Below, piece by piece: positions 1 through 11,660 of a stretch of 64,000 nucleotides of DNA (position 1 is the first letter of the stretch; each line of letters begins with the position of its first letter). The notes beneath the pieces are model-generated. The model was not told the DNA's origin. It ran no database searches and was given only the letters and a program-made list of their open reading frames with translations. The DNA is from Aspidapion aeneum (taxonomy: Eukaryota; Arthropoda; Insecta; Coleoptera; Brentidae). A program made the translations under genes and the position numbers. Location of the stretch: contig OY755042.1 of NCBI GenBank assembly GCA_963576565.1, forward strand, positions 107,499,314 through 107,563,313. The letters are read 5' to 3'.

Positions 1-61
1 TTTATTACCTTTCTAGATACCTAGTAGAACTCATTGAAGATATAAACAAAATAGAGGTGCA

Positions 62-738
62 CGATATTTAGAACAAGATCCTGAAAAAGTTTCGAAAAAT
101 AAGTACTTAATTATGTAACCTACCTAAAAAAAACCCTAATAAAAGTAAAATTTATTTTTTCTGCTACGAGACTCTGGAAAATTTGATTTTTCACACTATT
201 TCTTGTGCAGAAAATTCAAACACAGAAATGTCACTGTTAATTTGACTAGAAATGCTACTTTCGGTTCAGGATGGCTTATTGGTAGTCAATTTTTAATGAG
301 AATAGATAAACACACTCATTACCTTTATTTAAAAAAAAAAACATATATTTTTAATTGTATTGCATATAAACGTAAAATTATTTTTGTAACATTATATACA
401 TGCATTTCTAGCAAAATTAAAACTAAAATATAATATTTTTGACCTTTTCCATAGACACACAAATAATTTTAAGTTTAATAAGTCGATATTTAAAACAGAA
501 TCCTAATAATGTTTTGGAGAATAAGTAGTTTTGTAAGAACCTACCTAAAAAACCCTAATAAAAGTTTAAATATATTTTTGCTGAAAACGTGCAACGCACT
601 TTTCACATAAATTTTAGTGTGGAAAATCCGTTTTTCCGTACGGTGTGGAGAAATTCCACACATAAATGCTTGACAGAACAGTATTTGCTTGAATAAAAAT
701 CGAATTTTTGAACTTGTTTCAAATTTCAAAATTCAATG
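62..738. repeat. Two-unit direct tandem repeat, about 420 bp period
   Basis: Two diverged direct copies are visible. The first starts near 62 with gatatttagaacaagatcct and the second near 486 with gatatttaaaacagaatcct. Both continue through a similar AAGTA and CCTACCTAAAAAA...CCCTAATAAAAGT stretch (about 118 and 539). The second unit appears to end before the MITE at 746. The short open frames in this interval show no protein-like composition. Confidence 0.6.
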
Positions 739-745
739 CTATTTG

Positions 746-895
746 CATCAATGGGACTTCAAAGCTCGGGTCCCCCCAAGCCTTAGATTTTTTAGACGTT
801 TTTCACATATTTCATTATAAAAAAATTAAATAACATAAAATACGACATCATGGGGTTCTGCCCCCTCCCAAGACATATTCCTGGCTGCGCCACTG
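746..895. mobile_element. hAT-type MITE, 'GGCGCACCC' family (degraded left end)
   Basis: The right end reads ...AAGACATATTCCTGGCTGCGCCACTG, which matches the right tip of other copies at 9733-9917 and 35494-35845. The AT-rich core (ATAAAATACGACATCATGGGG) also matches. The left tip is decayed, but CTATTTG occurs at 739-745 and again at 896-902, which looks like a target-site duplication. It has no coding capacity and would depend on a hAT transposase from elsewhere. Confidence 0.7.
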
Positions 896-1646
896 CTATT
901 TGTTGCTTTTACTTGATAAGCTTTACCTTTACTGACAGTTTAACAACTTTGACATTTTCCTACATGTTATATTCGTCCAACCAGGGCTATCAAAATGGAC
1001 GGGCCACGATCCTCCACTTTGTTGACGTCACATCCGGGGCTGATTTTTTTTTTATGGTCACGTTACGACACAGCTGATTGTCTTTAAAACTTTGAAGTTG
1101 GAATGACGGTTCATGGATATTTGATTTTTTATTAAATAAAGCCGTTTTTGAGATTGTTTTTACTTTATTCTGGCAGAACAATTTTTTTTAAATGTATAGT
1201 AAGCCATAATTTTTCATAGCCGCTTCATTAGCTCACACAAAAATTAAGTTTAAAGCAGAAGCGAATGTGACAATCACATATGACAAAGCCAAATACATGT
1301 CAAATATAACAGTTGGCATGTGGTACATGGCGGGTAATTTGAATTCAAAATAAGGAATGCTAAATCTTGAAGATTTTAACCTTTTAATCATGTTGCTTCC
1401 TTACAAACCTTTGGTGGAATATCGGGATGGTGTCTGAGAATATTTCACTGAAATTTTGCGGAAATCTGTAGTGCCATTTTGAAAATATCATAAAAAAACG
1501 TCTGACCTCCCATAAGACCCAATGTAAAATTCAGCCCCGGGAGAACAGCTGATTTTTTCAGGGTCGTGGCCTCTATTTTTGTGTTGGCCTTGGTCCAACT
1601 TGCTTTTATATCCAGTTAAATTTTTATTTTTATAAGTGCACACATT

Positions 1647-3849
1647 CAGTGGTCGATCCAGGAGGGGGTCAGAGAGGCCCGGCCTCCCTCTCCCAAACAT
1701 AAAACTTATCTTTTAGTTTTGTAGCGTTACTTATTTAAAGGAGGAGGCACTAAATACGTTGGTTACCGGGATGCGTCAGATGAGCTGAATTTGAGATATG
1801 TTGAAGGACAAACCTTCCTGATATTTTTGCCAAAAAAAATTAGGAGGGTCATAGGATTCGTTTTTGAGCTATACTTATTTAAATGTGCGCCACTGAAATA
1901 TGGGAAAATATGACCATTTGTAGTTTTTTTGTAATAATTTATCGCCAAATAAAAATAAAAACTGATATTAGCTTTACATTATTGGTAAAAGAGTTCTTTT
2001 AAGAATTTTATCAGTTTTTGACATATAGTTTCCGTCACATACCTACAGAGTGGCTCAAAATAATAAAAAAAATACAAAAAAAAATACCTGAGATTTATTA
2101 AATATAAAGAAAGGAAACTAAAAATGCATGGTCAAAATTAACTTCACTTGCTTTCATGTGAGTCGCTTTAACTATTCTAGAGTGATGTTTGCATAATAGG
2201 TTATGTGATAAGCTTACAGGGTATTTAAAATAAAAATTCAACGCATAACACGTTTACTAATTGTCTACGGACTGGTGTGTTTACCGGGATGCGTCAAATA
2301 AGGTGAATTTATGATATGTGAGGGCCCAAGCCGTCTAAATACTCGTCTTAAAGAAATTGGGGGTCATCGGTTTCGTTTTCGAGCTGTAACTATTTAAATC
2401 CGCCACTGGAAGAAAGAAAAATGTGACTTTTTGTAGTGTTTTAGCTATAACTTCTCGTCAAAGAGAAATAAAAAACCAATAGTAATTTTATTTAGTTGAA
2501 AAAAAAACTCTTTTTAAGCATGTTTTCAATTTTTCTATAGTTTTTGTCACATATCTACACAGTGGCTCAAAATATGAATAACAGAAATACAGGAATAATA
2601 ACTGGGACTTGTTAAATATATCTAAAGGGATGAAATTTAAAATTCATAGTCAAAATAAATTCATTTGCTTCAATGTGAGTCGTTGTAATTATTGTAAAGT
2701 AACATTTACATACATATTGGTTTATGTAGTAAACCTACAGGGTAAATCAAACATTTTTTAAATTAAACAAATAACGGGTGTACTAACTGTGTAGCGGAAT
2801 AGTGTGTTTAACGGGATGCGTCAGATCAGGTGAATTTGAGATATGTTAGAGCCCGAGCCATCCTGAAACTTGCTCAAAAATATTGGAGGGGGGGGGTCAT
2901 CGGTTTCGTTTTTGAGCTATACTCTTATGGATTTTCGCTACAACTTCTATCTCTTTATAGGGATAAAAAGTTGATATTTAAACTTTTATCAATTAAGTTT
3001 GTTCACAGGCTTTCTTTCTGAAAATTTTTGGCAGAATTATAGCTCAAAAACGAAACCGATTACCCCACAATTTTTTTGAAACAAGCATTCGGACGGTTTA
3101 GGCTCCAACATATCTTAAATTCACCTCATTTGACGCATCACAGTAAACACACTATTTCGTAGACCATTAGTAAATATGTCACGCGTTGAATTAATTTTTT
3201 AGTTTATGAAATATCCTGTTAGCTTATAAAATAACCTATTATGCAAACATCACTCTAGAATAGCTAAAACGACTCACATGAAAGCAAGTGAAGTTAATTT
3301 TGACTATGCATTTTTAGTTTATACGTAATAAATCTCAGGTATTTTTCCTGTAATTTTTTAAAATTATTTTGAGTCACTCTGTAGGTATGTGACGCAAACT
3401 ATATGTTAAAAATGGATAAAATTCCTAGAAGGACTCTTTTGTTAATAAAATAAGACTAATATAATTTTTTTTTTGTTTTTATTTGGCGATAAGTTATTAC
3501 AAAAAAACGACAAAAGGTCATATTTTTTCATATTTCAGTGGCGCGCATTTAAATAAGTATAGCATGAAAATGAATCCTATGACCCCCCCCCCCAATTTTT
3601 TTGGTAAAAATATCAGGAAGGTTTGGCCTTCAACATATCTCAAATTCAGCTTATCTGACGCGTCCCGGTAAACAATGTATTTAGTGCCTCCTCCTTTCGT
3701 CACAACATGAACCTCTATTTTATAGAAATTTCGCCTGCGGCGCAAATATTTTTTTTTATAGCTCAGAAAAGTAAAAAGCCGCAAAAAAAATATTTTGATG
3801 TTTGCTACCACTTTGGTTCCTTCTCCTAGAAATTCTGGATCCGCCACTG
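1647..3849. mobile_element. hAT-type MITE, 'GGCGGATCC' family, split by a 2-kb insertion
   Basis: The left end (CAGTGGTCGATCCAGG) and right end (CTGGATCCGCCACTG) are inverted copies. The left flank of the insertion (CCAAACATAAAACTTA...ACTTATTTAAA) and the right flank (CACAAC...TTTCGCCTGCGGCGC) are contiguous in the uninterrupted relative at 36385-36640. The sequence between them, 1740-3694, is therefore a later insertion. I see no matching 8-bp duplication at the outer ends (cacacatt against cctaaatt), so the element is old or one end is altered. Confidence 0.7.
1740..3694. mobile_element. Foldback-like palindromic element nested in a hAT MITE
   Basis: The left end GGAGGAGGCACTAAATAC is mirrored at the right end by GTATTTAGTGCCTCCTCC. 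Each arm is built of subrepeats of about 520 bp. A motif resembling TTACCGGGATGCGTCA starts near 1762, 2282 and 2811 on the plus strand. It recurs inverted near 3135 and 3665. The centre of symmetry lies near 2.9-3.0 kb. Long terminal inverted repeats made of internal direct subrepeats are the hallmark of foldback elements. No transposase frame is recognisable. Confidence 0.65.
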
Positions 3850-4001
3850 CCTAAATTTAAACGAAATAGTTCTTTATTTATACCTTCCTAGCCCTCCCAG
3901 CAATTTTTTCAGATAACACCGAAAATGTGTTAATTGGGTGTATTTTGAGCTATTTTACCAATATCTTCTTGATGTCTGTGTGTGCGTGTGTCTGTTCGTA
4001 A

Positions 4002-6120
4002 AGCCGGGCTCAAACGACTCGTGTACTTGGCAAATACACAATTATTTGCGTACTTGGTTTGTGTACGAGCTTTTCGAATTGCGATAGCAAGCAGGGCGCT
4101 CACACGACGTGTACAATTTACAAGTACGAGAGAGATGTACATGGTAAGTGTACGAATAATCGTGAGCCCTTTGACTCGGGTAGGGGATTCGCCGCCGCCG
4201 GGCGATTCGACGCGGGGACAATTCGCCGCGAGATTTTTTGTTTTATGATATTATCTTTTTTTATTTAGCTTGACTTTATGTATTATATTTTTTATTTGTC
4301 TGATCATAACTTTTTTCAAACTTTTCCAACTAAGTATTTGGTGGTTAGTATTCAATTAAAATTTTTATTTTTTTTTGAAAAATAATTAAAATGGCGGATC
4401 CAAAATGGTGGATTTTCCCATTTATGAACTAATATGCATCAAACTCGGAAGTTTACTATCTTTCAGGTCGCGGATCAAAAATGGCGGACATTTTCATTTT
4501 TGAACCAATATGCATCAAATTCAAAACTTTAAGGTGTTTTAGGTAGCTGATTATGACTTCTAACTTAAACTTTTAAAAAAATCAAAATGGCGGATCCAAA
4601 ATGGCGGACTTCCCCATTTATGAACCAATATGCATCAAATTCGGAACTATGCGATCTTTTAGGTCGCTGATGATTATTTTTTACTAAAACTAAAAAAAAT
4701 CAAAATGGCGAATCCAAAATGGCGACTTTTCCCATGTATGAACCAATATGCATCAAATTCGGAACTATGCGATCTTTTAGGTCGCTGATTAATATTTTTC
4801 ACTTAAATTTAAAAAAAAAACAAAATGGCGGATCTAAATTGGCGGACTTTTTCCATTTATAAACCGATTTCCATCAAACTGGGATTCTTGAGGTCGCTGG
4901 TTTTTATTTTTAACTTTTAACACAAAAAAAATCAAAATGGCGGATCAACAATGGCGGACTTTCCCATTTATGAACCAATATTCAAAATATTGTTTTGGCA
5001 TTTTTTCTGATTTTCTAAATTTAGCACTAAAGACAAGTAAAGTGCGCCGCGCGTGGAAATAATTGAAAATTTGGTAATTCTTGGGAAAAAAATTAAAAAA
5101 TAAATAAATTTTGTAATAAATTGCAGTTCATCCATATGCTATCATTTTTCAAAACGAACACTTACTGACACTAAATGATTTTGTATCGAACATCGCCGAA
5201 ACACGTAAACTGAGAACTGGAGTAACGTTTTCAAATGTCCCACTTGTTCCTTGATAGTCGGTACAGAATAACTTAAATATTCAATTTTAGGTGGTTTCTC
5301 AACTTTTGGCCAGTACTGTATGTATAATCTACTATTTTGATTTTTTAAAACCTAGGTGGAAAATTGTAGCTAGTGAATGACCTTAAACACTGCAAAGTTT
5401 CAAGTTTGAGACATCCGCCATTTTTATGTTTTTTAATTTTAGTCAAAAATTGAATTTAGTTACTTTAAATCGGTTTATAAATAACAAAGTGCATAAATGG
5501 GAAAATCCGTCATTTTGGAACCGCCATTTTGATTTTTTTTAAGTTTAAGTTAGAAGTCACAATCACCGACCTAAAACACCCTAAAGTTCCGAATTTCATG
5601 CATATTGGTTCATAAATGGGAAAGTCCGCCATTTCTGATCCGCCATTTTGTTTTTTTTTAGTTTAAGTTGAAAATAATAATATGGTTCCGCCATTTTATT
5701 TATTTTTCAAAAAAAATTTTTTATTGGATACTAACCACCAAATACCTAGTTGGAAATGTTTGAAAAAAGTTATGATTAGACAAATAAAAAATATATTATA
5801 TGAAGTCAAGCTAAATAATAAATGATAATATCATAAAACAAAAAATCTCGCGGCGAATTGTCCCCGCGGCGAATCGGCCCGCGGCGAATTGTCCCCGCGG
5901 CGAATCGGCCCGCGGCAAATCGGCCGAGGCAAATCGGCCGCGGCGAATCGGCCGCGGCGAATTGTTCCATTCCCCTTGACTCGGCCCATTTTTACCGACC
6001 ACAAATGGAAAACCACACGAGTGACAAATAATTATTGTACAAGTAACCCACTCACACGACATGGCAAGTATATGCAAGTAAAAATTATTCGCCAAGTACA
6101 CGAGTCGTTTTATTCCGGCT
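4002..6120. mobile_element. PIF/Harbinger-like MITE with TAA target duplication
   Basis: The terminal inverted repeats are AGCCGGGCTCAAACGACTCG at the left and AGCCGGAATAAAACGACTCG read inward from the right, followed in both by TGTACTTGGC. TAA flanks both ends (3999-4001 and 6121-6123) and occurs once in the empty-site copy at 54.3 kb. A 3-bp TWA duplication is characteristic of PIF/Harbinger. Without the nested foldback element the MITE is about 310 bp and non-coding. Confidence 0.8.
4180..5975. mobile_element. Foldback element with 9-bp target duplication (Mutator/FB-like)
   Basis: TTGACTCGG lies directly at both flanks (4171-4179 and 5976-5984), a 9-bp duplication. Both ends carry GC-rich repeats of the type GGCGAATTGTCCCCGCGGCG, then an AT-rich arm shared in inverted orientation (about 4215-4390 and 5690-5860). 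The interior has tandem units of about 115-120 bp containing AAAATGGCGGATCCAAAATGG, direct near 4.39-4.95 kb and inverted near 5.40-5.70 kb. Nine-bp duplications with subrepeat-built arms resemble Drosophila FB, now linked to the Mutator superfamily. That family assignment is inference. No transposase is encoded. Confidence 0.8.
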
Positions 6121-6359
6121 TAACACGATAGCTTCTAAACCGGTAAACCGACTTTCAAAAAAAGTTCAGGTAAAATAGCTTTGCACCACACTGTAACGAG
6201 CTGATTAGATTTTGGGCAAAATCCCGGTTTTCAGAATATAGTAGACCAGATTTTTGTCAATATTCAAAAATTTCGTAGAAACTTTCGTTTATTTATTTAT
6301 ATATTTACCAAAAGTTCACTTAAAGTGTGCTAATCTTAATAGGCTAGCTAGGAAGGTAT

Positions 6360-6650
6360 GAAGTCCTTCGTGGATCCATTTATTGTTACTACATGGTTTA
6401 GAAATGATTTTTTAAACATCATTAAATTTAAATTTTTTAAACTATTTATAGAACGGAAAAATTTTCAATAACACAAATGTAATTTCATTTAAACCAAATT
6501 AGGAAACTTAATAGTCCAGACATTCTTTATCGTCATTTGTTTAATTATTTATGTGTCTTAGAAAGAATGATTAGTAAAAATTTCCTTACACCTTTGCTCA
6601 ATTTATAATATAATGGCCGGTCAAATTTGTCAGCGGTTTTTATTTAAAAT
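6360..6650. other. AT-rich interval with no recognised feature
   Basis: The sequence is strongly AT-rich with scattered homopolymer runs. I see no open frame of protein-like composition, no inverted ends and no repeat matched elsewhere in this window. Confidence 0.5.
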
Positions 6651-6654
6651 AAAT

Positions 6655-9145
6655 ATATACTATAAAAATTCAAAACTATAAATAAATATATTTTTCTTCA
6701 GCTAGAAAATACTTGCTCCTATTTAGTAATTATTATTTTCTTTGCAAAAACTTGTTTTTTTACGAAGAGGTCGCAAAAACTAAAGCCGGCATTGATCCTG
6801 TAGTACTTATTGCTGAAGCTTAAATGAATTAAGTTTATAAAAAAAAAACAAATGAAGACTTGAAATAATGTTTAACCAGATACTTTTTGAACTTGTAAAT
6901 TATGTAAAATTATACAAGAAGTAACGTTTTCATTAATAAAGTACCAATATTGTCTATATTTTATACTGTTAAACTAATAATTAAACAAGGTTTTTTTATG
7001 ATTTACATATGTCCCGAATTCAAAACCCATAGTATGTTTGTTCATAAAATGTAAAATTTTCTGTAGTTCAGAAGTTATACGGGCCTGGTTCTGACCCCCA
7101 CTTAAGTATCCACCATTGCTAACTTTTTATTATTAAAGATAGAAAAAAAATTAATTTGGCAAACTTGTCGAATTTTTGAAGCTCTTTAAAATACTTAAAT
7201 AAAAAAATTGAGGCATAGCTTTTTTTAAATTTTAAAAAAAATTAAATAAACACTCGGTATTTTATAATTTTTTTCTGATAAATTTTTAATTCTAAACAAA
7301 AATTTTCTTTTGATTTTTTTTCCTACAATTAAAAATGACGAAGATATTTTAAATTCAAAATTACGTATTGAAATTTTATTGGGTAGAAACACAAAGCATA
7401 GCCTATAGCAGCTATATTCTTTGTGGCAGAAAGAAGTCTAAGGAATTTGGAATATCTTCTAAAAAAATCAAAAGATAATTTTCGTTTAGAACTGAAAGAC
7501 TTAAAAAATTATAAAATACAGTTACAGCATCCTAAACTTTTTTCTATCTTTAATAATAACAAAGTTAGCAATGGTGGACACTTAACTTGGAATCAAGCGC
7601 GGATTTGAGGGGGGGGAGGGTAACGGGGAAATTACCCCCCTAAAAAAAATATGCACTTTTTCCTAGTAATTAAAAGAAAAACAGAAGAACTACCCCCACC
7701 TCTAGAAAAAAAAATATATTGCAAAAAAAAAATTCGTCGACTATTACCCCCCTAGATTTTGACCCAGATCCGCGCTTTCGTGGAACACCCTGTATATGTA
7801 ATAAGGATTTAATATGTTTGCTGCATATTGAAAGGGATATCAATAAGATGTCTTTAAGATTGCCTTGGGCTATCTATGGTTTAGCCACGGATCACCTGTT
7901 TAGCTATTAGGATTTTGTTCTTATCAAGTTGTTAGTGGACATATTATGGCTTTTGTGTACTTTTTGTCACGGGAACAAAACATCACTTTTATCTTGATAG
8001 TATGTATATGCTATAAAAATTCAAAACTATAAATAAATATATTTTTTTTCAGCTAGAAAATACTTGCTCCTATTAAGTAATTATTATTTTCTTTGCAAAA
8101 CTCGTTTTTTCACGAAGAGGTCGCATAAACGAAAGCCGGCATTGCTCCAGTAGTACTTATTGCTGAAGCTTAAATGAATTAAGTTTATAAAAAAAAACAA
8201 ATGAAGACTTGAAATAATGTTTAACCAGACACTTTTTAAAATTGTCAACTACGTAAAATTTTACAAGATTGTTTTATTAATAAAGTATCAATATTTGTCT
8301 ATATTTTATACTGTTAAACTAATAATTAAACAGGGTTTTTTCTGATTTACATATGTCCCGAAAAAAAGATAGAAAAAAGTTTAAATTGGCAAACTTGTCG
8401 AATTTTTAAAGCTCTTTAAAATACTTAAATAAAAGAAATAGAGCATTGCTTTTGGAGTTTTCGAGTTTTTTCAAAAAATATTTTTAAAAAATGTATTGAA
8501 AATCCGGTATTTTATAATTTTTTTCCGATAGGTCTTTTAATTCTAAACAAAAATTGTCTCTTTGGTTTCTTTTCTAAAGTTAAAGATAACGTAGATATTT
8601 TAAATTTAAAATTACGTATTGAAATTTTTGCCTATAGCGGATATATTCTTTGTGGTAAAAGAAGCCTAAGCCTAATTTTGAATTTGGAATATCTTCGTTA
8701 TTTCTAACTTTAAGAAAGAAACTCAAAAGATAATTTTTGTTTAGAATTAAAAGACCTATCAGAAAAAATTATTAAAATTTGTTTTATGTTTTTTGAAAAA
8801 ACTCGAAAACACGATGTTTGATTTTTTTTTATTTAAGCAACTTAAAGAGCGTCAAATATTTTACTAGTTTGCTAATTTAAACTTTTTTCTATTTTTAATA
8901 ATAACAAAGTTACCAATGGTGGACACTTAACTTCGAACACCCTGTATATGTAATAAGGATTTAATATGTTTGTTACATCTTGAAATGGATATCAATAAGA
9001 TGTCTTTAGGATTCCCTTGGGCTATCTATGGTTTAGCTATTAGGATTTTGTTCTTATCAAGTTGTTAGTGGACATATTATGGCTTTTGTGTACTTTTTGT
9101 CACGGGAAAAAAAAGCATCACTTTTATCTTGATAGTATACCTATT
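6655..9145. repeat. Direct duplication, two copies of about 1.1-1.35 kb
   Basis: Copy A (about 6655-8002) and copy B (about 8005-9142) share long stretches. Both contain TTCAGCTAGAAAATACTTGC, the TTATTGCTGAAGCTTAAATG block, an internal palindrome with AATTTGGAATATCTTC, the CACCCTGTATATGTAATAAG block, and the ending CATCACTTTTATCTTGATAG. Copy A is longer, partly because of a hAT-type MITE at 7594-7778 that is missing from copy B. The palindromic interior belongs to the family also seen at 19508-20080. Confidence 0.75.
7594..7778. mobile_element. hAT-type MITE, 'CAAGCGCGGAT' family
   Basis: The ends are CAAGCGCGGATTTGAGGGG and the inverted CCCAGATCCGCGCTTT, with subterminal G and C tracts. It lies in the duplicated copy A. 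Copy B is uninterrupted at the same point (CACTTAACTTCGAACACCC), which proves an insertion. The flanks cttggaat and cgtggaac agree at 6 of 8 positions, consistent with an aged 8-bp duplication. Relatives lie at 34079, 43269, 52574, 53281 and 53736. Confidence 0.8.
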
Positions 9146-9377
9146 AATTTATTGATTTTAATTTATTGGCTAATTTTTGTTTGGGAAAGAAGTTCTCATA
9201 TTACTTAGGAAACTGTTTGAGAGAAATTTAGAAATTTTATTGTTTTCCTAAATTATTATTAATTAAGATGGTTCGGTTCACACCTAAATGTTGTTATCTT
9301 TAAAGTTAAAAGCCCGGTCTATGCGTACTTATAACGGTTTTTTTTAACTTTTATTAATATTTTGTTTGGGTATTAAA

Positions 9378-9609
9378 CAGTAGCGTGTCGTGAATAAAAG
9401 GGCGGGGGGCGAAGACCTTAAGGGGCGTATATATAGGTATGGGAGTCAAATAAATTAAAAACCTTTTTTTAAATAATAATAACACACGCACCATTTGTTT
9501 TTGCGTTAAATTTAGTTTTTCTATTTTTTTCTCAAAGGACGCCAGGGGCGCCAAGCGCAGAGGGGGGGGGGCTCTCGCCCCCCCTGGCCTCCTATACGAC
9601 ACGCCACTG
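9378..9609. mobile_element. hAT-type MITE, 'GGCGTGTCG' tips, exact 8-bp duplication
   Basis: The ends are CAGTAGCGTGTCGTG and the inverted CGACACGCCACTG. GTATTAAA flanks both sides (9370-9377 and 9610-9617). The interior carries GGGCGGGGGGCG and a C/G-rich block near the right end. The open frame across it on the minus strand is fortuitous. Confidence 0.88.
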
Positions 9610-9670
9610 GTATTAAACAATCTTCTTCTAACTGCATAAAAACTGATTCGTGGGATGGCAGTCTTTAATA

Positions 9671-9706
9671 GTATATTATCGATAACAAGTATATTATCGA
9701 TAACAA
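9671..9706. repeat. 18-bp perfect tandem duplication
   Basis: The unit GTATATTATCGATAACAA occurs twice back to back, at 9671-9688 and 9689-9706, with no mismatch. Confidence 0.9.
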
Positions 9707-9732
9707 GTGAAGAAAGTGATATGTTTCACACG

Positions 9733-9917
9733 CATGGGCCCACCCAGGGAGGGGGCCTCGGGGACCGAACCGAACCAAACCTTAGATTTTTTTACATATT
9801 TTCTACATATTTTATAAAAAAACACAAAAAATAGCTTCAAATTCGACATCATGAGGCTTAGGGCCCCCCCAAGAGGCCTTGGGCCCCCCTCAAGACATAT
9901 TCCTGGGTGCGCCACTG
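9733..9917. mobile_element. hAT-type MITE, 'GGCGCACCC' family, exact 8-bp duplication
   Basis: The left tip is CATGGGCCCACCCAGG and the right tip CCTGGGTGCGCCACTG. TTCACACG is duplicated at 9725-9732 and 9918-9925. The core TTTTACATATTTTCTACATA and the GACATCATGAGGC block are those of the family. Near the left end is a short ACCGAACCGAACC run, the same pentamer type as the array at 37.9 kb. Confidence 0.9.
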
Positions 9918-10190
9918 TTCACACGTGTGTACGAATGTAATTTTCTAATGAGTTATGTAGGTGCCCTTTTTTTCCACCTAAATTTCCATGTTATTCAGGT
10001 TAAAATCAATTTCCTTCCTCTTACGAGAAGAAAGTATTTTCTTCATTAAAAAAGGAAAATATATTTGTCAACCATTGGACAGACAAGGCTACACTGTGAG
10101 TCAGTTTCCCTAGGAAAGAAAATATGTTCACCTCTAGTGCATGTGAAATATGCACCTTTCTGAAATAGAAAAAAGTGCAACTTTCGTTAT

Positions 10191-10360
10191 TAGCTCACAC
10201 TACTACTATACTATAGTAGTGTGAGCTATGGTGATCCTAATTTTATCGAGAAAAAAAAAGTTGCTCCGATTTCAAAAATTTTTATATATCTTTGAGTTTC
10301 AGATGATTTTTCAACGCGCCGTCTGTCTGTCTGTCTGTCTGTATGTATGTCTGTCAAATC
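10191..10360 (+). repeat. Dispersed repeat end: hairpin plus CTGT tract
   Basis: TAGCTCACACTACTA is followed after a few bases by TAGTAGTGTGAGCTA, a perfect inverted pair at 10191-10228. The sequence continues GGTGATCCTAATTTT...GTTGCTCCGATTTC and ends in a CTGT microsatellite at about 10318-10358. The same module occurs near 50.51 and 50.83 kb, and inverted near 58.5 kb. I do not know the superfamily. Confidence 0.65.
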
Positions 10361-10379
10361 ATAAAATTGTGAGGCTTAA

Positions 10380-11230
10380 TTAGACAATTAAAAAGTTAAA
10401 ACAAAAATACTCGCAAAGGTTTTATATTTGTGATAATTTTTGAGTATGGTACCCATATATTCATATGTCCATAGCAAAGTTCCAATTAATTTTATTATTT
10501 TACTTTATTATTTGTGACCCAACAGAGCAAGTTATGTAAAGGTGCATTGTTTTTACCTGTGCTTCGCTAATACCAACAAACCACTTTTCAATTAAATTAA
10601 AAAAAACAAAAAAAATCTTTTATTTTAATGTGCCTATACAAATACAAGCCTAGGCACAAACAAACGACAATAAATTGCTCGTATTTCATTGTATACCATG
10701 ATTTCATTTTTTTGTAACCATTTAAAAATCCATTAATTATAAAAAAATATAAAACTTTATTTTGAACGAATCGATTAAAATTTGATTGATACTTATTTAA
10801 TTTTTTCTATAAATTTAATATTCGATTTTTTGCAAAAGCACTAAATTCAAAAATATATACAACTTAAAAACATTACATAGATTAAAGAAATGTGTGTTGT
10901 GATTAGATAGATATATCATTAGGGTAATAGCTATAGTGACCATGAAGATTTTGCTTGGAAAGAGAAAAATTAATTTAGCAGGCGTTTGGATAAAACTTGA
11001 AACATAAGGATGTACCCCGATCTAAGCAAAACAGACGGTCCGTGAACTCAAAGATAGAGAGAAGCCTACAAGTTTTGGAAATCTCACGAAGGGTTTCCTG
11101 AGGATAATATTTTAAGGATAGAATTTTGTGAAAAATTAATGGATCGTGCAAATCAGGATTAAAATTTTGTCGTAGGATAGATTTGTTGTAATAAATACCA
11201 ATCTAAATATGCAAGGTAAAAATTTTTCTC
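10380..11230. other. AT-rich interval with no recognised feature
   Basis: I see no coding-like frame, no inverted ends and no tandem period. Short AT-rich low-complexity runs are the only pattern. Confidence 0.45.
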
Positions 11231-11660
11231 TACAATAAAAAGACGTTCCTTTCTTGAATAATTTATTTTAGCTTAAAACAATTTGTTTAAGTATTTCTTT
11301 TGCAGCGGGTAATCTTGAAATGAGACTTTATTTTTCTTCTTTAATTGTTTTGTTTCAGTATACTCCATTTTGTAACAAAGCAAATTGTCTTCATATAAGT
11401 TCCAGAGAAAATGTGTACAAATTATTCTTAATTTTAAAGCAAAAAAAGGGGTCTAATTTTTGAAAGTTAACCAAAAGAACTTTCGTATATTTACACTGTG
11501 TTAGGGACAAAATTAACAAACCAATTACCTGTTTCTTGTGTGAAATCAAAACAAACAGGTGAGCAGCCCAAGGGCAGAAAATTTTGAATGTTTTTAAAGT
11601 TGCCGTACACGTAACCAATTTTTTTTTTAATATCAGAATATTTATTGTAGGGACCATTTA
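11230..11660. repeat. Dispersed repeat copy, uninterrupted relative of the 55.9-56.9 kb repeat
   Basis: Blocks such as TTAATTGTTTTGTTTCAGTA and TTTTGTAACAAAGCAAATT are shared with the copy around 55950-56720. In that copy a Tigger element separates the two blocks. Here they are contiguous across TATA, so this is the empty site for that insertion. Confidence 0.7.

Larger units (their letters stand above)
3881..6357 (+). repeat. Dispersed repeat with a TGTCTG tract, carrying a two-level nested insertion
   Basis: The sequence begins TACCTTCCTAGCCC and continues ...CGAAAATGTGTTAATTGGGTG... into a GTCTGTGTGTG tract. It resumes after the nested elements with ACACGATAGCTTCTAAACCG and ends GGCTAGCTAGGAAGGTA, an inverted echo of its start. 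Related copies lie at 49848-50002 and, inverted, at 54246-54482. The inverted copy is uninterrupted across the insertion point (CTGTCCGTAACACGATAG on its minus strand), so it provides the empty site. Confidence 0.7.

Noticed and set aside
3518..3847. 109-codon minus-strand frame
   Set aside because: It spans the junction between the palindromic insertion and the MITE end, so it is an accidental fusion of two non-coding repeats.
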